From the NCBI GenBank assembly GCA_017456605.1, contig JAFTJA010000005.1, forward strand, positions 38,273 to 102,272: 64,000 nucleotides of DNA. Direction: 5' to 3'. Position 1 is the stretch's first letter; each line of letters opens with the position of its first letter. Below the pieces are notes generated by a model. It worked only from the letters and a program-made list of their open reading frames with translations. It did no database searches and was not told the DNA's origin. The translations under genes were made by a program, and so were the position numbers. This document shows positions 19,819 through 28,803 of the stretch, piece by piece. The DNA is from Clostridia bacterium (GTDB taxonomy: Bacteria; Bacillota; Clostridia; Monoglobales; Monoglobaceae).

Positions 19819-21354
19819 TTAGTCATCAATACTGTTGTCAGTTGCCTTTTCAAATATCGCAACCACTTCCTGCGAGGGAGCTTTATCAAGGAGAGTAACA
19901 ACCACAGCCGCAATAGCACCTATAACAAAACCGGGGATAATCTCATAAATTCCGGTTATTGCAGTGAGGGCAAGACCACCTGAAACAGGAAGCCACAGCC
20001 ACAGCATATCCACCAAAGCACCACACACGATACCCGCAACCGCACCTTTATATGTAAATCTCTTCCAGAAAAGTGACAAAAGTACCGCAGGTCCAAACGC
20101 CGCACCGAAAATACCCCACGCATTTGACACAAGATCCATAATTGCCTGAGCTGCTTTTCCCTTGCTGCTGGCAATGAAAAATGCGATTATGGCAATAACC
20201 ATAACGATTATACGGCTTATCCAGAGCATTTCCTTGTTTGAAGCAGTTTTTCTTATAATCGGCTTGTATAAGTCACTTGCAAACGAAGATGCCGCAACAA
20301 GAAGCTGAGAGTCTGCCGTTGACATTGATGCCGCAATAATTGCCGCAAGCAAAAGCCCAGCAATGAACGCTGGAAATACATCTCGGGCAAGTTCCACAAA
20401 GATCAATGACTGCTTTCCTTCTGCTAAGAGAACCGCCGAAAGGTCTGTACCATTAGAGTACACGAACATTCTGCCAAGATAAGCAATCACAATCGCTGCC
20501 GCAAGCGAAAGAATAACCCAGACGATTGCAACAGTCGCAGATTTTTTCACCATAGACGGCTTTTCAATAGCCATAAACCTTACAATGATATGCGGCATAC
20601 CGAAATATCCAAGCCCCCAGCCAAGGCCTGAAACGATATCTTTCCAGCTGGCATTGAAAAAGTTTGCAACAAACTCAAATTGTTCGCCATTTGGTCCTTC
20701 ATATATTGTTGTAAGTGCTGCAGGTTCAAGAGTTCTTGTAAAGCCTACCACAATAGGAACTATAAGGAGTGCGGCAAGCATCAAAAGGCCCTGAAAAAAG
20801 TCTGTCCAACAAACAGCATTGAAACCGCCAAGGAAAGTATAAACCACAACGATAGCCGCAAAAATAAACATCGCAGTGCCTCTTGAAAGTTCAGGAATAA
20901 GTGTGGTAAACACATCGGCACCTGCCACAAAAGCTGAAGCAACATAAATAGTGAAGCATACAAGGAAAACCACCGCGCAAATGATGCTCAATACGTGGCT
21001 CTTTGTTGCAAAGCGGTTTGACAGATATTGGGGAAGTGTGATTGAATCCCCTGCAGCCTTGGAAAACTTGCGAAGCCTCTTCGCTACAAGAATCCAGTTT
21101 GCAGCAGTTCCTATGGCAAGACCGATGCCAATCCAAGCCTGACCGAAACCAAATGCAAGGATGCTTCCGGGAAGCCCCATAAGAAGCCATGCGCTCATAT
21201 CCGACGCCTGGGCGCTCATTGCCGTAACCCACGGTCCCATCGCACGACCACCAAGGAAATAATCTTTTTCTGTAGCTACCTTTGACCTGATGAAAAAGAA
21301 AAGACCTATAGAGATCATTGCTACAAAATACAATACAAATGCAAAAATGTCCAT
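19819..21354 (-). CDS. putP: Sodium/proline symporter (PutP-like)
   Basis: 511 residues from ATG 21354, which follows a GGAG box; the frame is open 24 codons upstream but that part is not membrane-protein-like. The sodium:solute symporter fold is clear: DYFLGGRAMGPWVTAMSAQASDMS and GLGYFGMPHIIVRFMA match PutP-type proteins closely. It imports proline with Na+ as nutrient or osmoprotectant. Other SSS members could carry related solutes, so proline is likely but not certain. The promoter overlaps a large palindrome, and a TetR regulator gene lies directly upstream on the same strand. Confidence 0.9.
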   Translation of the reverse strand: MDIFAFVLYFVAMISIGLFFFIRSKVATEKDYFLGGRAMGPWVTAMSAQASDMSAWLLMGLPGSILAFGFGQAWIGIGLAIGTAANWILVAKRLRKFSKAAGDSITLPQYLSNRFATKSHVLSIICAVVFLVCFTIYVASAFVAGADVFTTLIPELSRGTAMFIFAAIVVVYTFLGGFNAVCWTDFFQGLLMLAALLIVPIVVGFTRTLEPAALTTIYEGPNGEQFEFVANFFNASWKDIVSGLGWGLGYFGMPHIIVRFMAIEKPSMVKKSATVAIVWVILSLAAAIVIAYLGRMFVYSNGTDLSAVLLAEGKQSLIFVELARDVFPAFIAGLLLAAIIAASMSTADSQLLVAASSFASDLYKPIIRKTASNKEMLWISRIIVMVIAIIAFFIASSKGKAAQAIMDLVSNAWGIFGAAFGPAVLLSLFWKRFTYKGAVAGIVCGALVDMLWLWLPVSGGLALTAITGIYEIIPGFVIGAIAAVVVTLLDKAPSQEVVAIFEKATDNSIDD

Positions 21355-21382
21355 TAAAAAATTCTCCTTTTTTGTCATATTT

Positions 21383-21430
21383 TTATATTTGATTATTATT
21401 CTACCACACATTAAAAGAAAAATCAATAGA
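21383..21430 (-). promoter_or_regulatory. Promoter for putP
   Basis: On the minus strand TTGATT, 17 bp, TAGAAT just downstream of the palindrome, followed by the AAGGAG box of putP. The TTGA of the -35 box is the outer edge of the palindrome arm at 21423-21433. Coordinates of the promoter are given generously. Confidence 0.6.
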
Positions 21431-21472
21431 GAACTAAGTATAGACTGTATTCTGTACTATATTCTCTATTGA
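21423..21472. promoter_or_regulatory. 50-bp interrupted palindrome, candidate operator or terminator
   Basis: Perfect 11-bp arms TCAATAGAGAA (21423-21433) and TTCTCTATTGA (21462-21472), with a second inner inverted repeat (21437-21444 with 21451-21458, one mismatch). It lies between tetR and putP and touches the putP -35 box. On the minus strand a T-rich stretch follows, so a tetR terminator is the alternative reading. Confidence 0.6.
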
Positions 21473-21516
21473 CTACATTCTTTCTCTTAAAATCAGTAAT
21501 AATGAAATAAACTGTT

Positions 21517-22101
21517 TCAAAGACAAATTTTTGACAAAAACATAGGCATTGTCTTTTTTGCATACGAGCAAAGGGAATATTCACCATTGCACAAACACCA
21601 GTCATAAATAAGTGCACGTTCACACATCGCGTATATTTTGACAATTTCGTTCACTGTCATATCCGTAGTGAACTCTCCACTCTTTTGCCCATCTGACACG
21701 ATTTTCCTTAGAAGCTTATAATAAAGTCGCTTGCTGTCAAGCAGATGCTTTTCGCCCCTGGTGACAAGCTGCGTTGAATAAAGTCTTGTAAGCAAATCAA
21801 TATCTATTCTATCCTCAATCACTGCAAAAAGCTCGCTGTTGAGGTAAAGAAGCTTGTCATAGCTTGACATATCATCAGGCAAAGAGTCTTGCAGTTTTTC
21901 ATATTCTTCATCAAATATGTACGAAAGCGAACCCAAAAGCGCATCTTTCCCCTCAAAATAGTGATAAAACGAGCCTTTTGAGGTTTGAGATTTTTTTATT
22001 ATTTCTTCCACCGTAGTATTCTCATAGCCCTGTTCATAAAACAAGTCCCAGGCAGCGTTAATAATCTTTCCCTTGGTGTTCTTTTCATTCTTTTTTGACA
22101 T
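21517..22101 (-). CDS. TetR/AcrR-family transcriptional regulator
   Basis: 194 residues from ATG 22101. The N-terminal helix-turn-helix is clear (GKIINAAWDLFYEQGYENTT, then EEIIKKSQTSKGSFYHYFEGKDAL). The C-terminal ligand domain is not recognisable to a specific class. It is the gene upstream of the PutP-like symporter on the same strand, and the palindrome between them is a plausible binding site; regulation of putP is inference. The GAGG box lies 11 nt before the ATG, somewhat long. Confidence 0.88.
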   Translation of the reverse strand: MSKKNEKNTKGKIINAAWDLFYEQGYENTTVEEIIKKSQTSKGSFYHYFEGKDALLGSLSYIFDEEYEKLQDSLPDDMSSYDKLLYLNSELFAVIEDRIDIDLLTRLYSTQLVTRGEKHLLDSKRLYYKLLRKIVSDGQKSGEFTTDMTVNEIVKIYAMCERALIYDWCLCNGEYSLCSYAKKTMPMFLSKICL

Positions 22102-22140
22102 AAAGCACCGTTCCTCTTTCACAAAGACTTTATTTGTTAA

Positions 22141-22171
22141 AAAAAGCACTTGCTTTTCGCAAGTGCTTTTT
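22141..22171 (-). terminator. Terminator after tRNA-Lys
   Basis: A perfect 13-bp stem (22141-22153 with 22159-22171) followed on the minus strand by seven T, three bases from the 3' CCA of the tRNA. Confidence 0.9.
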
Positions 22172-22173
22172 TA

Positions 22174-22249
22174 TGGTACACCTTCACGGGCTCGAACCGT
22201 GGACACCCTGATTAAGAGTCAGGTGCTCTACCAACTGAGCTAAAGGTGC
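22174..22249 (-). tRNA. tRNA-Lys (anticodon CTT)
   Basis: 76 nt on the minus strand with all four arms: acceptor GCACCTT/AAGGTGT (first pair G-U), D-arm GCTC/GAGC, anticodon stem CCTGA/TCAGG around loop CTCTTAA, and T-arm CACGG-TTCGAGC-CCGTG. CCA is encoded. The anticodon CTT reads AAG. It has its own consensus promoter and terminator. Confidence 0.96.
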
Positions 22250-22273
22250 ATATTGTGTCTCACAACGTTTAAC

Positions 22274-22302
22274 AGTATACACTTTTTCGCGGGGTTTGTC
22301 AA
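22274..22302 (-). promoter_or_regulatory. SigA-type promoter for tRNA-Lys
   Basis: TTGACA (22302-22297), 17 bp, TATACT (22279-22274) on the minus strand, about 18 nt upstream of the mature 5' end. Confidence 0.85.
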
Positions 22303-22319
22303 TAGTTTTTTAGAAACTT

Positions 22320-22365
22320 TTTTAAAAAAGTTTTCTGGCGGTCAGTAACAAACAACCAACCGCCA
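22320..22365 (-). terminator. Probable terminator of the V-ATPase operon
   Basis: TGGCGGT (22336-22342) pairs with ACCGCCA (22359-22365), and on the minus strand CTTTTTT follows after five bases. An adjacent A/T palindrome (about 22309-22335) may extend it. Confidence 0.55.
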
Positions 22366-22414
22366 ACAAACTGCCAAACAAAACCACTATCCATCAAAAG
22401 CGTGTATTTTTACC

Positions 22415-23080
22415 TTATTGATTTACGCTGCGTTTTGCCTCAATATTTTCTTTTATCATCATATCCTTGACCTTCATAAGGCGCACCTGGGTGCTTCGCT
22501 CATTTTCATCAAGCTTCATGGTGATGTATTTGATGCTTTCTTCCGTTTCAGGAATCATAACGTGTTCAAGAGCGTTTACACGGCGACGGGTCTTTTCAAT
22601 TTCCGCCGCCATAAGCTGACAAGATTTCTCAATTTCTGCCAATTTCAGCATTTGCGGAAAAATATCAGACAGCGATTTCACCGCATAGTCAAGGTCACTT
22701 GACGTAAAGGCAAAGCCATAAGAATACATACCGTTTTCGTCAGGTGTTCTTGTTTTGTAGTCAAATGACGGAATTTCAACGCTCATAACATTGTTGCTTT
22801 TCACTTCAACAGAAATGGACTGAAGCGGCGCAAGGAGTGCAGTGTTCAGCGTTTCTTCACGCATTATCGCCTTTGCAAGAACAAAGTTTTGGTTTGCATC
22901 TTCAAGTCCTTTTTCCACTACTTTGCGAAGTGCCATATTTTCTTTTACAAGTTCTAAGAATCTCCGCATAAGTTCATCGCGCTTGTCTTTCAGGAGCTTG
23001 TGTCCGCGTTTTGCCGTAACAAGCTTTTTTTTGAGTCTGGTAAGCTCCATTCGGGTGGGATTTACATTTGTTGATGCCAA
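22415..23080 (-). CDS. ntpD: V-type ATPase subunit D (central stalk)
   Basis: 221 residues. The rotor shaft that connects the A3B3 head to the membrane ring. The N-terminal NPTRMELTRLKKKL and the long helical ends match the V-type D family. I prefer the TTG at 23080, giving the family-like MASTNVNPTR, with AAAGGGGG nine bases upstream; the GTG at 23089 overlaps that ribosome binding site. Last gene of the operon, 15 nt after subunit B. Confidence 0.93.
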   Translation of the reverse strand: MASTNVNPTRMELTRLKKKLVTAKRGHKLLKDKRDELMRRFLELVKENMALRKVVEKGLEDANQNFVLAKAIMREETLNTALLAPLQSISVEVKSNNVMSVEIPSFDYKTRTPDENGMYSYGFAFTSSDLDYAVKSLSDIFPQMLKLAEIEKSCQLMAAEIEKTRRRVNALEHVMIPETEESIKYITMKLDENERSTQVRLMKVKDMMIKENIEAKRSVNQ

Positions 23081-23095
23081 ACCTTGCACCCCCTT

Positions 23096-24466
23096 TTATC
23101 CAACATAATATTTCTCAATGAATTCGTCCTTGATTCTCTTGAGTTCACTCTTGGGAAGTATCGAAAGCAGCTTCCAGCCAAGCTCAAGGGTTTCTTCAAT
23201 GCTTCTGTTTTTATCATAGCCTTGTGAAACATATTCTTCTTCAAACTTGTCTGCAAACTTTGCATAAATCTTATCCATCTCAGTAAGAGCCGCTTCACCC
23301 AAAATTATCATAAGCTCGCGGGCGTCCTTGCCTCTTGCATAAGCTGCGAACAACTGATTCATTGTGTTCGCATGGTCGGCACGGGTTTTACCCTCACCGA
23401 TACCCTTATCTTTAAGACGCGAAAGTGACGGCAAAACGTCAATAGGCGGCATAACATTCTTGCGGTATAAGTCACGGCTGAGGATTATCTGCCCCTCTGT
23501 AATATATCCCGTAAGGTCAGGGATTGGATGAGTTTTGTCATCTTCAGGCATTGTGAGAATAGGTATCATTGTGATGCTTCCGTTTTTCCCCTTTTGTCTG
23601 CCTGCTCTTTCATAAAGAGTAGCAAGGTCGGTATACATATATCCGGGGTATCCGCGACGACCGGGAACTTCCTTTCGTGCTGCCGAAACCTCACGAAGTG
23701 CGTCTGCATAGTTGGTAATATCCGTGAGGATAACCAAAACGTGCATACCCTTTTCAAATGCCAGATATTCAGCTGCAGTAAGCGCCATACGAGGTGTTGC
23801 AATACGTTCAACAGCCGGGTCGTTTGCAAGGTTTACAAACATAACTGTTCTGTCGATTGCACCTGTTTCCTTAAAGCTGTTGATGAAAAATTCTGATTCT
23901 TCAAAGGTTATACCAATAGCCGCAAAAACAACAACGAACGGGTCGGTTGTACCCCTAACCTGTGCCTGTCTTGCAATCTGTGCCGCAAGATTTGCATGTG
24001 GAAGACCGCTGGCTGAAAATATCGGGAGTTTCTGACCTCTTACCAAAGTATTAAGACCGTCAATAGCCGAAACACCTGTCTGGATAAACTCCTGAGGATA
24101 GTTTCTTGCCGCCGGATTCATAGGGAGACCATTTATATCAAGTCTCTTTTCCGGCAAAATCTCAGGGCCGCCATCTATTGGTCTTCCAAGACCATCAAAG
24201 ACGCGGCTCAGCATATCCTCCGAGACACCAAGTTCCATTGAACGTCCAAGAAATCTAACCTTACTGTTTGAAAGGTTGATACCCGTTGATGACTCAAAAA
24301 GCTGAACCAAGGCATTTCCGCCGTCAATTTCAAGCACCTTGCAACGACGTTTTTCACCGTTTGCAAGCTCAATTTCACCAAGCTCGTTGTAATTTACATC
24401 CGTAACATCACGAACCAGCATCAAAGGTCCTGCAACTTCTTCAATAGTTCTGTATTCCTTTGGCAT
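23096..24466 (-). CDS. ntpB: V-type ATPase subunit B (non-catalytic)
   Basis: 456 residues. Regulatory nucleotide-binding subunit of the A3B3 head. The family core is complete ([39 protein letters not shown]), and the Walker A lysine is absent as expected of B. Its ATG overlaps the TGA of subunit A by one base, so translation is likely coupled, which suits their 1:1 stoichiometry. Confidence 0.97.
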   Translation of the reverse strand: MPKEYRTIEEVAGPLMLVRDVTDVNYNELGEIELANGEKRRCKVLEIDGGNALVQLFESSTGINLSNSKVRFLGRSMELGVSEDMLSRVFDGLGRPIDGGPEILPEKRLDINGLPMNPAARNYPQEFIQTGVSAIDGLNTLVRGQKLPIFSASGLPHANLAAQIARQAQVRGTTDPFVVVFAAIGITFEESEFFINSFKETGAIDRTVMFVNLANDPAVERIATPRMALTAAEYLAFEKGMHVLVILTDITNYADALREVSAARKEVPGRRGYPGYMYTDLATLYERAGRQKGKNGSITMIPILTMPEDDKTHPIPDLTGYITEGQIILSRDLYRKNVMPPIDVLPSLSRLKDKGIGEGKTRADHANTMNQLFAAYARGKDARELMIILGEAALTEMDKIYAKFADKFEEEYVSQGYDKNRSIEETLELGWKLLSILPKSELKRIKDEFIEKYYVG

Positions 24467-26235
24467 CAGCTTTCCCTCCCTGCCATAACTTTATTTATCT
24501 CGTTTTTAAGCTCCGCCGAGATATTGTTATATTCATCATTTATTTTATCAACCGGTGTATATTTGTATCTGCCTATTCGCTCTCTTACTTCCATATCAAC
24601 CAATTTTTCAATGTCCGCACCCTTTGAAAGTGCTTCTGCTGACTGGTCATAATATTTTAAGATAAGCTTCATCATAAGATACTGCTTCTCAACCGAGGTA
24701 TAGGTATCAACCTCATGGAAAGCATCCTGATGGAGATAGTCTTCACGCACCGAGCGTGCAGTTTCAAGAACAAGACGGTCAGGAGCAGAAAGTGCATCCA
24801 TACCAACAAGCTTTACTATTTCTTCAAGCTCTGCCTCGTTTTGAAGAATTTTCATAATTCTTGTACGAAGCTCTGTCCAGTCACCGCCGGATGCATCGTT
24901 GAACCATTTCGCCATAGTGTCAACATAAAGAGAATAGCTTGTGAGCCAGTTTATTGCTGGGAAGTGTCTCTTGTAAGCAAGGGACGAATCAAGTCCCCAG
25001 AACACTTTAACAATTCGGAGTGTCGCCTGAGCAACAGGCTCTGAAATGTCACCACCTGGAGGTGAAACCGCACCAATAACCGAAAGCGAGCCTTCGCGGT
25101 CTTCTGTTCCTGTTGCAATGATTCTGCCTGCACGTTCATAGAACTGAGCAAGACGGCTGCCTAGATACGCAGGATAACCTTCTTCACCGGGCATTTCTTC
25201 AAGACGGCCTGACATTTCACGAAGAGCCTCTGCCCAACGTGATGTTGAATCCGCCATAAGCGCCACCGAATATCCCATATCTCTGAAATATTCCGCAATG
25301 GTGATACCCGTATAGATAGACGCCTCACGGGCTGCAACGGGCATATCCGATGTGTTTGCAATAAGAACTGTTCGTTCCATCAAAGACTTGCCGGTCTTTG
25401 GGTCAATAAGTTCAGGGAACTCATTGAGAACGTCTGTCATTTCGTTTCCGCGTTCACCGCAACCGATATAAACCACAATGTCAGCCTCTGCCCACTTTGC
25501 AAGTTGATGCTGAACAACCGTCTTTCCACTGCCGAAAGGACCAGGAACGGATGCAACACCGCCCTTTGCAATGGGGAAAAGCGTGTCAATAACTCTTTGT
25601 CCAGTAACAAGAGGCATTTCCGGTGGAAGCTTTTTCTTATATGGTCTTTCTTTTCTTACCGGCCATTTTTGCATAAGAGAAACGTTTTCTCTTGTGCCAT
25701 CAGCCTTTTCGATTTCCGCCACTGTTTCTGTAACAGTAAAGCTGCCCTCATTTATGCTGACAATTTTCCCATCAATGCCGTTTGGCACCATAATCTTTTG
25801 GGTAACAACATCTGTTTCCTGAACTGTTCCTATGATATCGCCGCCCTTTACACTGTCACCGACAGCTTTAACGGGAACAAAATTCCATTTTTTATCACGG
25901 TCAAGGGATGCAACCTCAACACCACGCTGAAGATTGTTTCCCGACACCTCCATAATTGTTTCAAGAGGTCTTTGAATTCCGTCAAAAATACCTCCGATAA
26001 GACCGGGACCCAGTTCAACACTCAAAGGGCTTCCCGTTGATTCAACAGGTTCACCCGGGCCAAGTCCTGAAGTCTCTTCATAAACCTGAACAGACGCAAG
26101 GTCGCCGTGAATTTCAATAATTTCACCAATAAGACGCTGATTGCTTACACGAACCACGTCAAACATATTGGCATCACGCATATTTTCGGCTATGACAAGA
26201 GGCCCTGCGACCTTTTTGATTTTTCCGATACTCAT
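24466..26235 (-). CDS. ntpA: V-type ATPase subunit A (catalytic)
   Basis: 589 residues from ATG 26235. It hydrolyses or makes ATP. Walker A is GPFGSGKT with K238, and the non-homologous insertion typical of V/A-type A subunits lies between about 110 and 190. The frame is open 12 codons upstream, but the family N-terminus ([18 protein letters not shown]) fixes the start. The ribosome binding site is weak (AAAGTGG). Confidence 0.97.
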   Translation of the reverse strand: MSIGKIKKVAGPLVIAENMRDANMFDVVRVSNQRLIGEIIEIHGDLASVQVYEETSGLGPGEPVESTGSPLSVELGPGLIGGIFDGIQRPLETIMEVSGNNLQRGVEVASLDRDKKWNFVPVKAVGDSVKGGDIIGTVQETDVVTQKIMVPNGIDGKIVSINEGSFTVTETVAEIEKADGTRENVSLMQKWPVRKERPYKKKLPPEMPLVTGQRVIDTLFPIAKGGVASVPGPFGSGKTVVQHQLAKWAEADIVVYIGCGERGNEMTDVLNEFPELIDPKTGKSLMERTVLIANTSDMPVAAREASIYTGITIAEYFRDMGYSVALMADSTSRWAEALREMSGRLEEMPGEEGYPAYLGSRLAQFYERAGRIIATGTEDREGSLSVIGAVSPPGGDISEPVAQATLRIVKVFWGLDSSLAYKRHFPAINWLTSYSLYVDTMAKWFNDASGGDWTELRTRIMKILQNEAELEEIVKLVGMDALSAPDRLVLETARSVREDYLHQDAFHEVDTYTSVEKQYLMMKLILKYYDQSAEALSKGADIEKLVDMEVRERIGRYKYTPVDKINDEYNNISAELKNEINKVMAGRES

Positions 26236-26289
26236 ATACACACCACTTTCTTTTTTTAAGCTGAATCGCACAAAGCCACATGCTTTGTT

Positions 26290-26622
26290 TTAGTCCTGTG
26301 TTCCTCCACTGAAAAGTATATCCGAGCCAACCGCTTTTTCAACGGATTTTCGCACTGACAGCACGCCTTTTCCTGTGTTGCCGTGCACCCCCGGAATAAG
26401 AATTATTGCCGGATATAAATTTTCAGAAACTTTTTCTATTTCTTCTTCTATTTCCGCAGCAAACGCCTCAGTAACATAAACGACAGCATATTCACCCTTG
26501 CAAAGATTTTTGAAGGTTTTTATGCCTTCTTCAGTGTTGCTTACCGGAAATATATTAAACCCGATTGAGGCAAACCCGTATATACTATCCCGGTCGCCAA
26601 TAACTGCAATACCTTTATACAT
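26290..26622 (-). CDS. ntpG: V-type ATPase subunit F (NtpG equivalent)
   Basis: 110 residues. Small central-stalk subunit that binds subunit D. IAVIGDRDSIYGFASIGF at the N-terminus is the family signature. The start overlaps the end of the preceding subunit C gene by 8 nt. The order C-F-A-B-D matches the Enterococcus ntp operon, where this subunit is called NtpG. Confidence 0.9.
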   Translation of the reverse strand: MYKGIAVIGDRDSIYGFASIGFNIFPVSNTEEGIKTFKNLCKGEYAVVYVTEAFAAEIEEEIEKVSENLYPAIILIPGVHGNTGKGVLSVRKSVEKAVGSDILFSGGTQD

Positions 26623-27580
26623 AAAGCTCCCTCAACCTTTCTCTTATAGCATCTTCGCTGAGCTTATTCTGCTTTGCGGTAAGAACAAGCCCCACCATTT
26701 TGAACTCACTTTCTTTCGCAAGGATGTGCGCGAAAATCGGCGCAATGGTAAACTGATTATTTTTTTCTTTTTTTGCCTCCCGCATAATCCGGTCGTCACA
26801 CCATTTTTCAAATGCGGTATATGATTTAGCCAAAACGCTTGCCGCCTCCAAATAATCAGTGCCTTTCAGATATTCAAGCAACTCTTCAAAGCCTTTTGCC
26901 GCACAGCCCCCCAAACTCTCAACGTCAAGAGTTTTGCAACCGGCAAGGCTGCGCCTGAAAAACTCTGCAGACTTGCCTGTTCTTGAGCCTCGCGCCGCAA
27001 TTTTGATATTTGCAAGAGCAACCGTTGTCTCTGCATAGTTTTTTATCAAATCAATGTCAGATTTTTTACCACACTCAAGAAGCATTTCAAGATATGCCTT
27101 GTCAATAATAACATCACAAAGTCCGCCGTCACCAGTTTCAAGCAACGCTTTTACAGCCTTTTCGGCAGTCTCGCGCAAAAATTCAGGAAGCTCCCCGAAT
27201 TCGCGTTCTTTCACTGCTTTCAGGACAGTTTCTGCCGAAACAGTGCCGGATGACACAAAAATGCTTCCGCAATAATCCTTGGTAACAACTGATTTCACCG
27301 CTGCCTTGAGGTTGTGAAAATCATTTTCATACAAAAAAATATCAAACACCGATATATCATCAACCAGTTCCGAAATAAGATTCCACAGCTTTTTGCGTTC
27401 AATTTCAAGAACAGCATCTGCGTTTTCCGTCGACATGGTATCATAACCCTTTTCAGCAAGAATTGCCAGAGCCTCATGCACGTTGTTGCTGCTCAAAAGC
27501 CGTTCTAAATCCTGATTTGAAAGCATATTGTTTTCGCTTGCGTGAAGTCGTGCCACGGCGTAAGTATACATTTCGGGCAT
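26615..27580 (-). CDS. ntpC: V-type ATPase subunit C (V0 d-like)
   Basis: 321 residues, almost all helical. The funnel-shaped subunit linking the central stalk to the c-ring. YTYAVARLHASENNMLS at the N-terminus and three similar helical repeats fit the AC39/NtpC family. ATG 27580 follows GGAGG by seven bases and lies directly after the stop codon of subunit E. Confidence 0.9.
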   Translation of the reverse strand: MPEMYTYAVARLHASENNMLSNQDLERLLSSNNVHEALAILAEKGYDTMSTENADAVLEIERKKLWNLISELVDDISVFDIFLYENDFHNLKAAVKSVVTKDYCGSIFVSSGTVSAETVLKAVKEREFGELPEFLRETAEKAVKALLETGDGGLCDVIIDKAYLEMLLECGKKSDIDLIKNYAETTVALANIKIAARGSRTGKSAEFFRRSLAGCKTLDVESLGGCAAKGFEELLEYLKGTDYLEAASVLAKSYTAFEKWCDDRIMREAKKEKNNQFTIAPIFAHILAKESEFKMVGLVLTAKQNKLSEDAIRERLRELYV

Positions 27581-28171
27581 TTAATTCCCTCCTTCACTGT
27601 CAAACAAAAACTTATTGAGCATATCCGAGAGCATTTCTGACTCTGCGTCAAAAATCGCATCCACGGTGCAGTTTATCTCAATGTTTCCATATACAATAAT
27701 GAAACCGTTTCTTTCGGTCACATCTCCTGCCTTTGCCTCAAGTCCTTTTTTTGAAAGCAAGCTTTTGAAGCTTTCGGTCATATTTTCAAAGTCTTTTGGT
27801 GAAAGAACAACCGTTCCGTTTTTATCCTGTGCATATTTATTCAGTACACTTTCAAGAAAAGCAAAGTAATCGTCATTGCCCTGGCTTTTGATTTCACTTT
27901 TTGATGTTTTCAAAACGTTTTTGATAATTTCCTGTTTTTTAAAAAGCTCAGTTCTCTTTTTTTCAATTTCATTAGAAGCTTTAGTGCGGCTCAATATTTC
28001 CTGTATTTTCTTTTCTGCTTTTTGGGTATAACTTTCAAGAATTTCCTGAGCTTCTTTCTTCGCAGCGGAAATCATTTCATTTGCATCATTGTTTGCCTTC
28101 AAAATGATTTCATCCGCTTTTTTCGTTGCCTCTGTTTCAATTTGAGCAAGTATGTTCAAAAGTCCTGTCAT
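27581..28171 (-). CDS. ntpE: V-type ATPase subunit E (peripheral stalk)
   Basis: 196 residues. The first 110 are a long charged helix (coiled coil with the small G/H subunit); the C-terminal part (about 110-190) is the globular domain that binds the head. It has low sequence conservation as usual, and the call rests on its pattern and its place between K and C. Its stop codon is adjacent to the start of subunit C. Confidence 0.87.
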   Translation of the reverse strand: MTGLLNILAQIETEATKKADEIILKANNDANEMISAAKKEAQEILESYTQKAEKKIQEILSRTKASNEIEKKRTELFKKQEIIKNVLKTSKSEIKSQGNDDYFAFLESVLNKYAQDKNGTVVLSPKDFENMTESFKSLLSKKGLEAKAGDVTERNGFIIVYGNIEINCTVDAIFDAESEMLSDMLNKFLFDSEGGN

Positions 28172-28233
28172 ACAATATTCCTCCTATACTCAAAGACCAT
28201 TGCCTTGAGTTTTTTATAAAACTTAGTCCAAGA

Positions 28234-28731
<498 letters not shown>

Positions 28732-28746
28732 TCATAAAACCTTTCC

Positions 28747-28777
28747 GCCTGCAAAATTTTTTGTCGCAACCGCAGGC
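28747..28777 (-). promoter_or_regulatory. Intercistronic hairpin upstream of ntpK
   Basis: GCCTGC (28747-28752) and GCAGGC (28772-28777) flank a 19-base loop in the 75-nt gap between ntpI and ntpK. No T-run follows on the minus strand, so it is more likely an RNA stability or translation element than a terminator. Confidence 0.35.
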
Positions 28778-28803
28778 AAGTATGCTTAATAATTTTCTAA
28801 AGT

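Noticed and set aside
25504..26040. Plus-strand ORF of 178 codons opposite ntpA
   Set aside because: Antisense shadow of the catalytic V-ATPase subunit.
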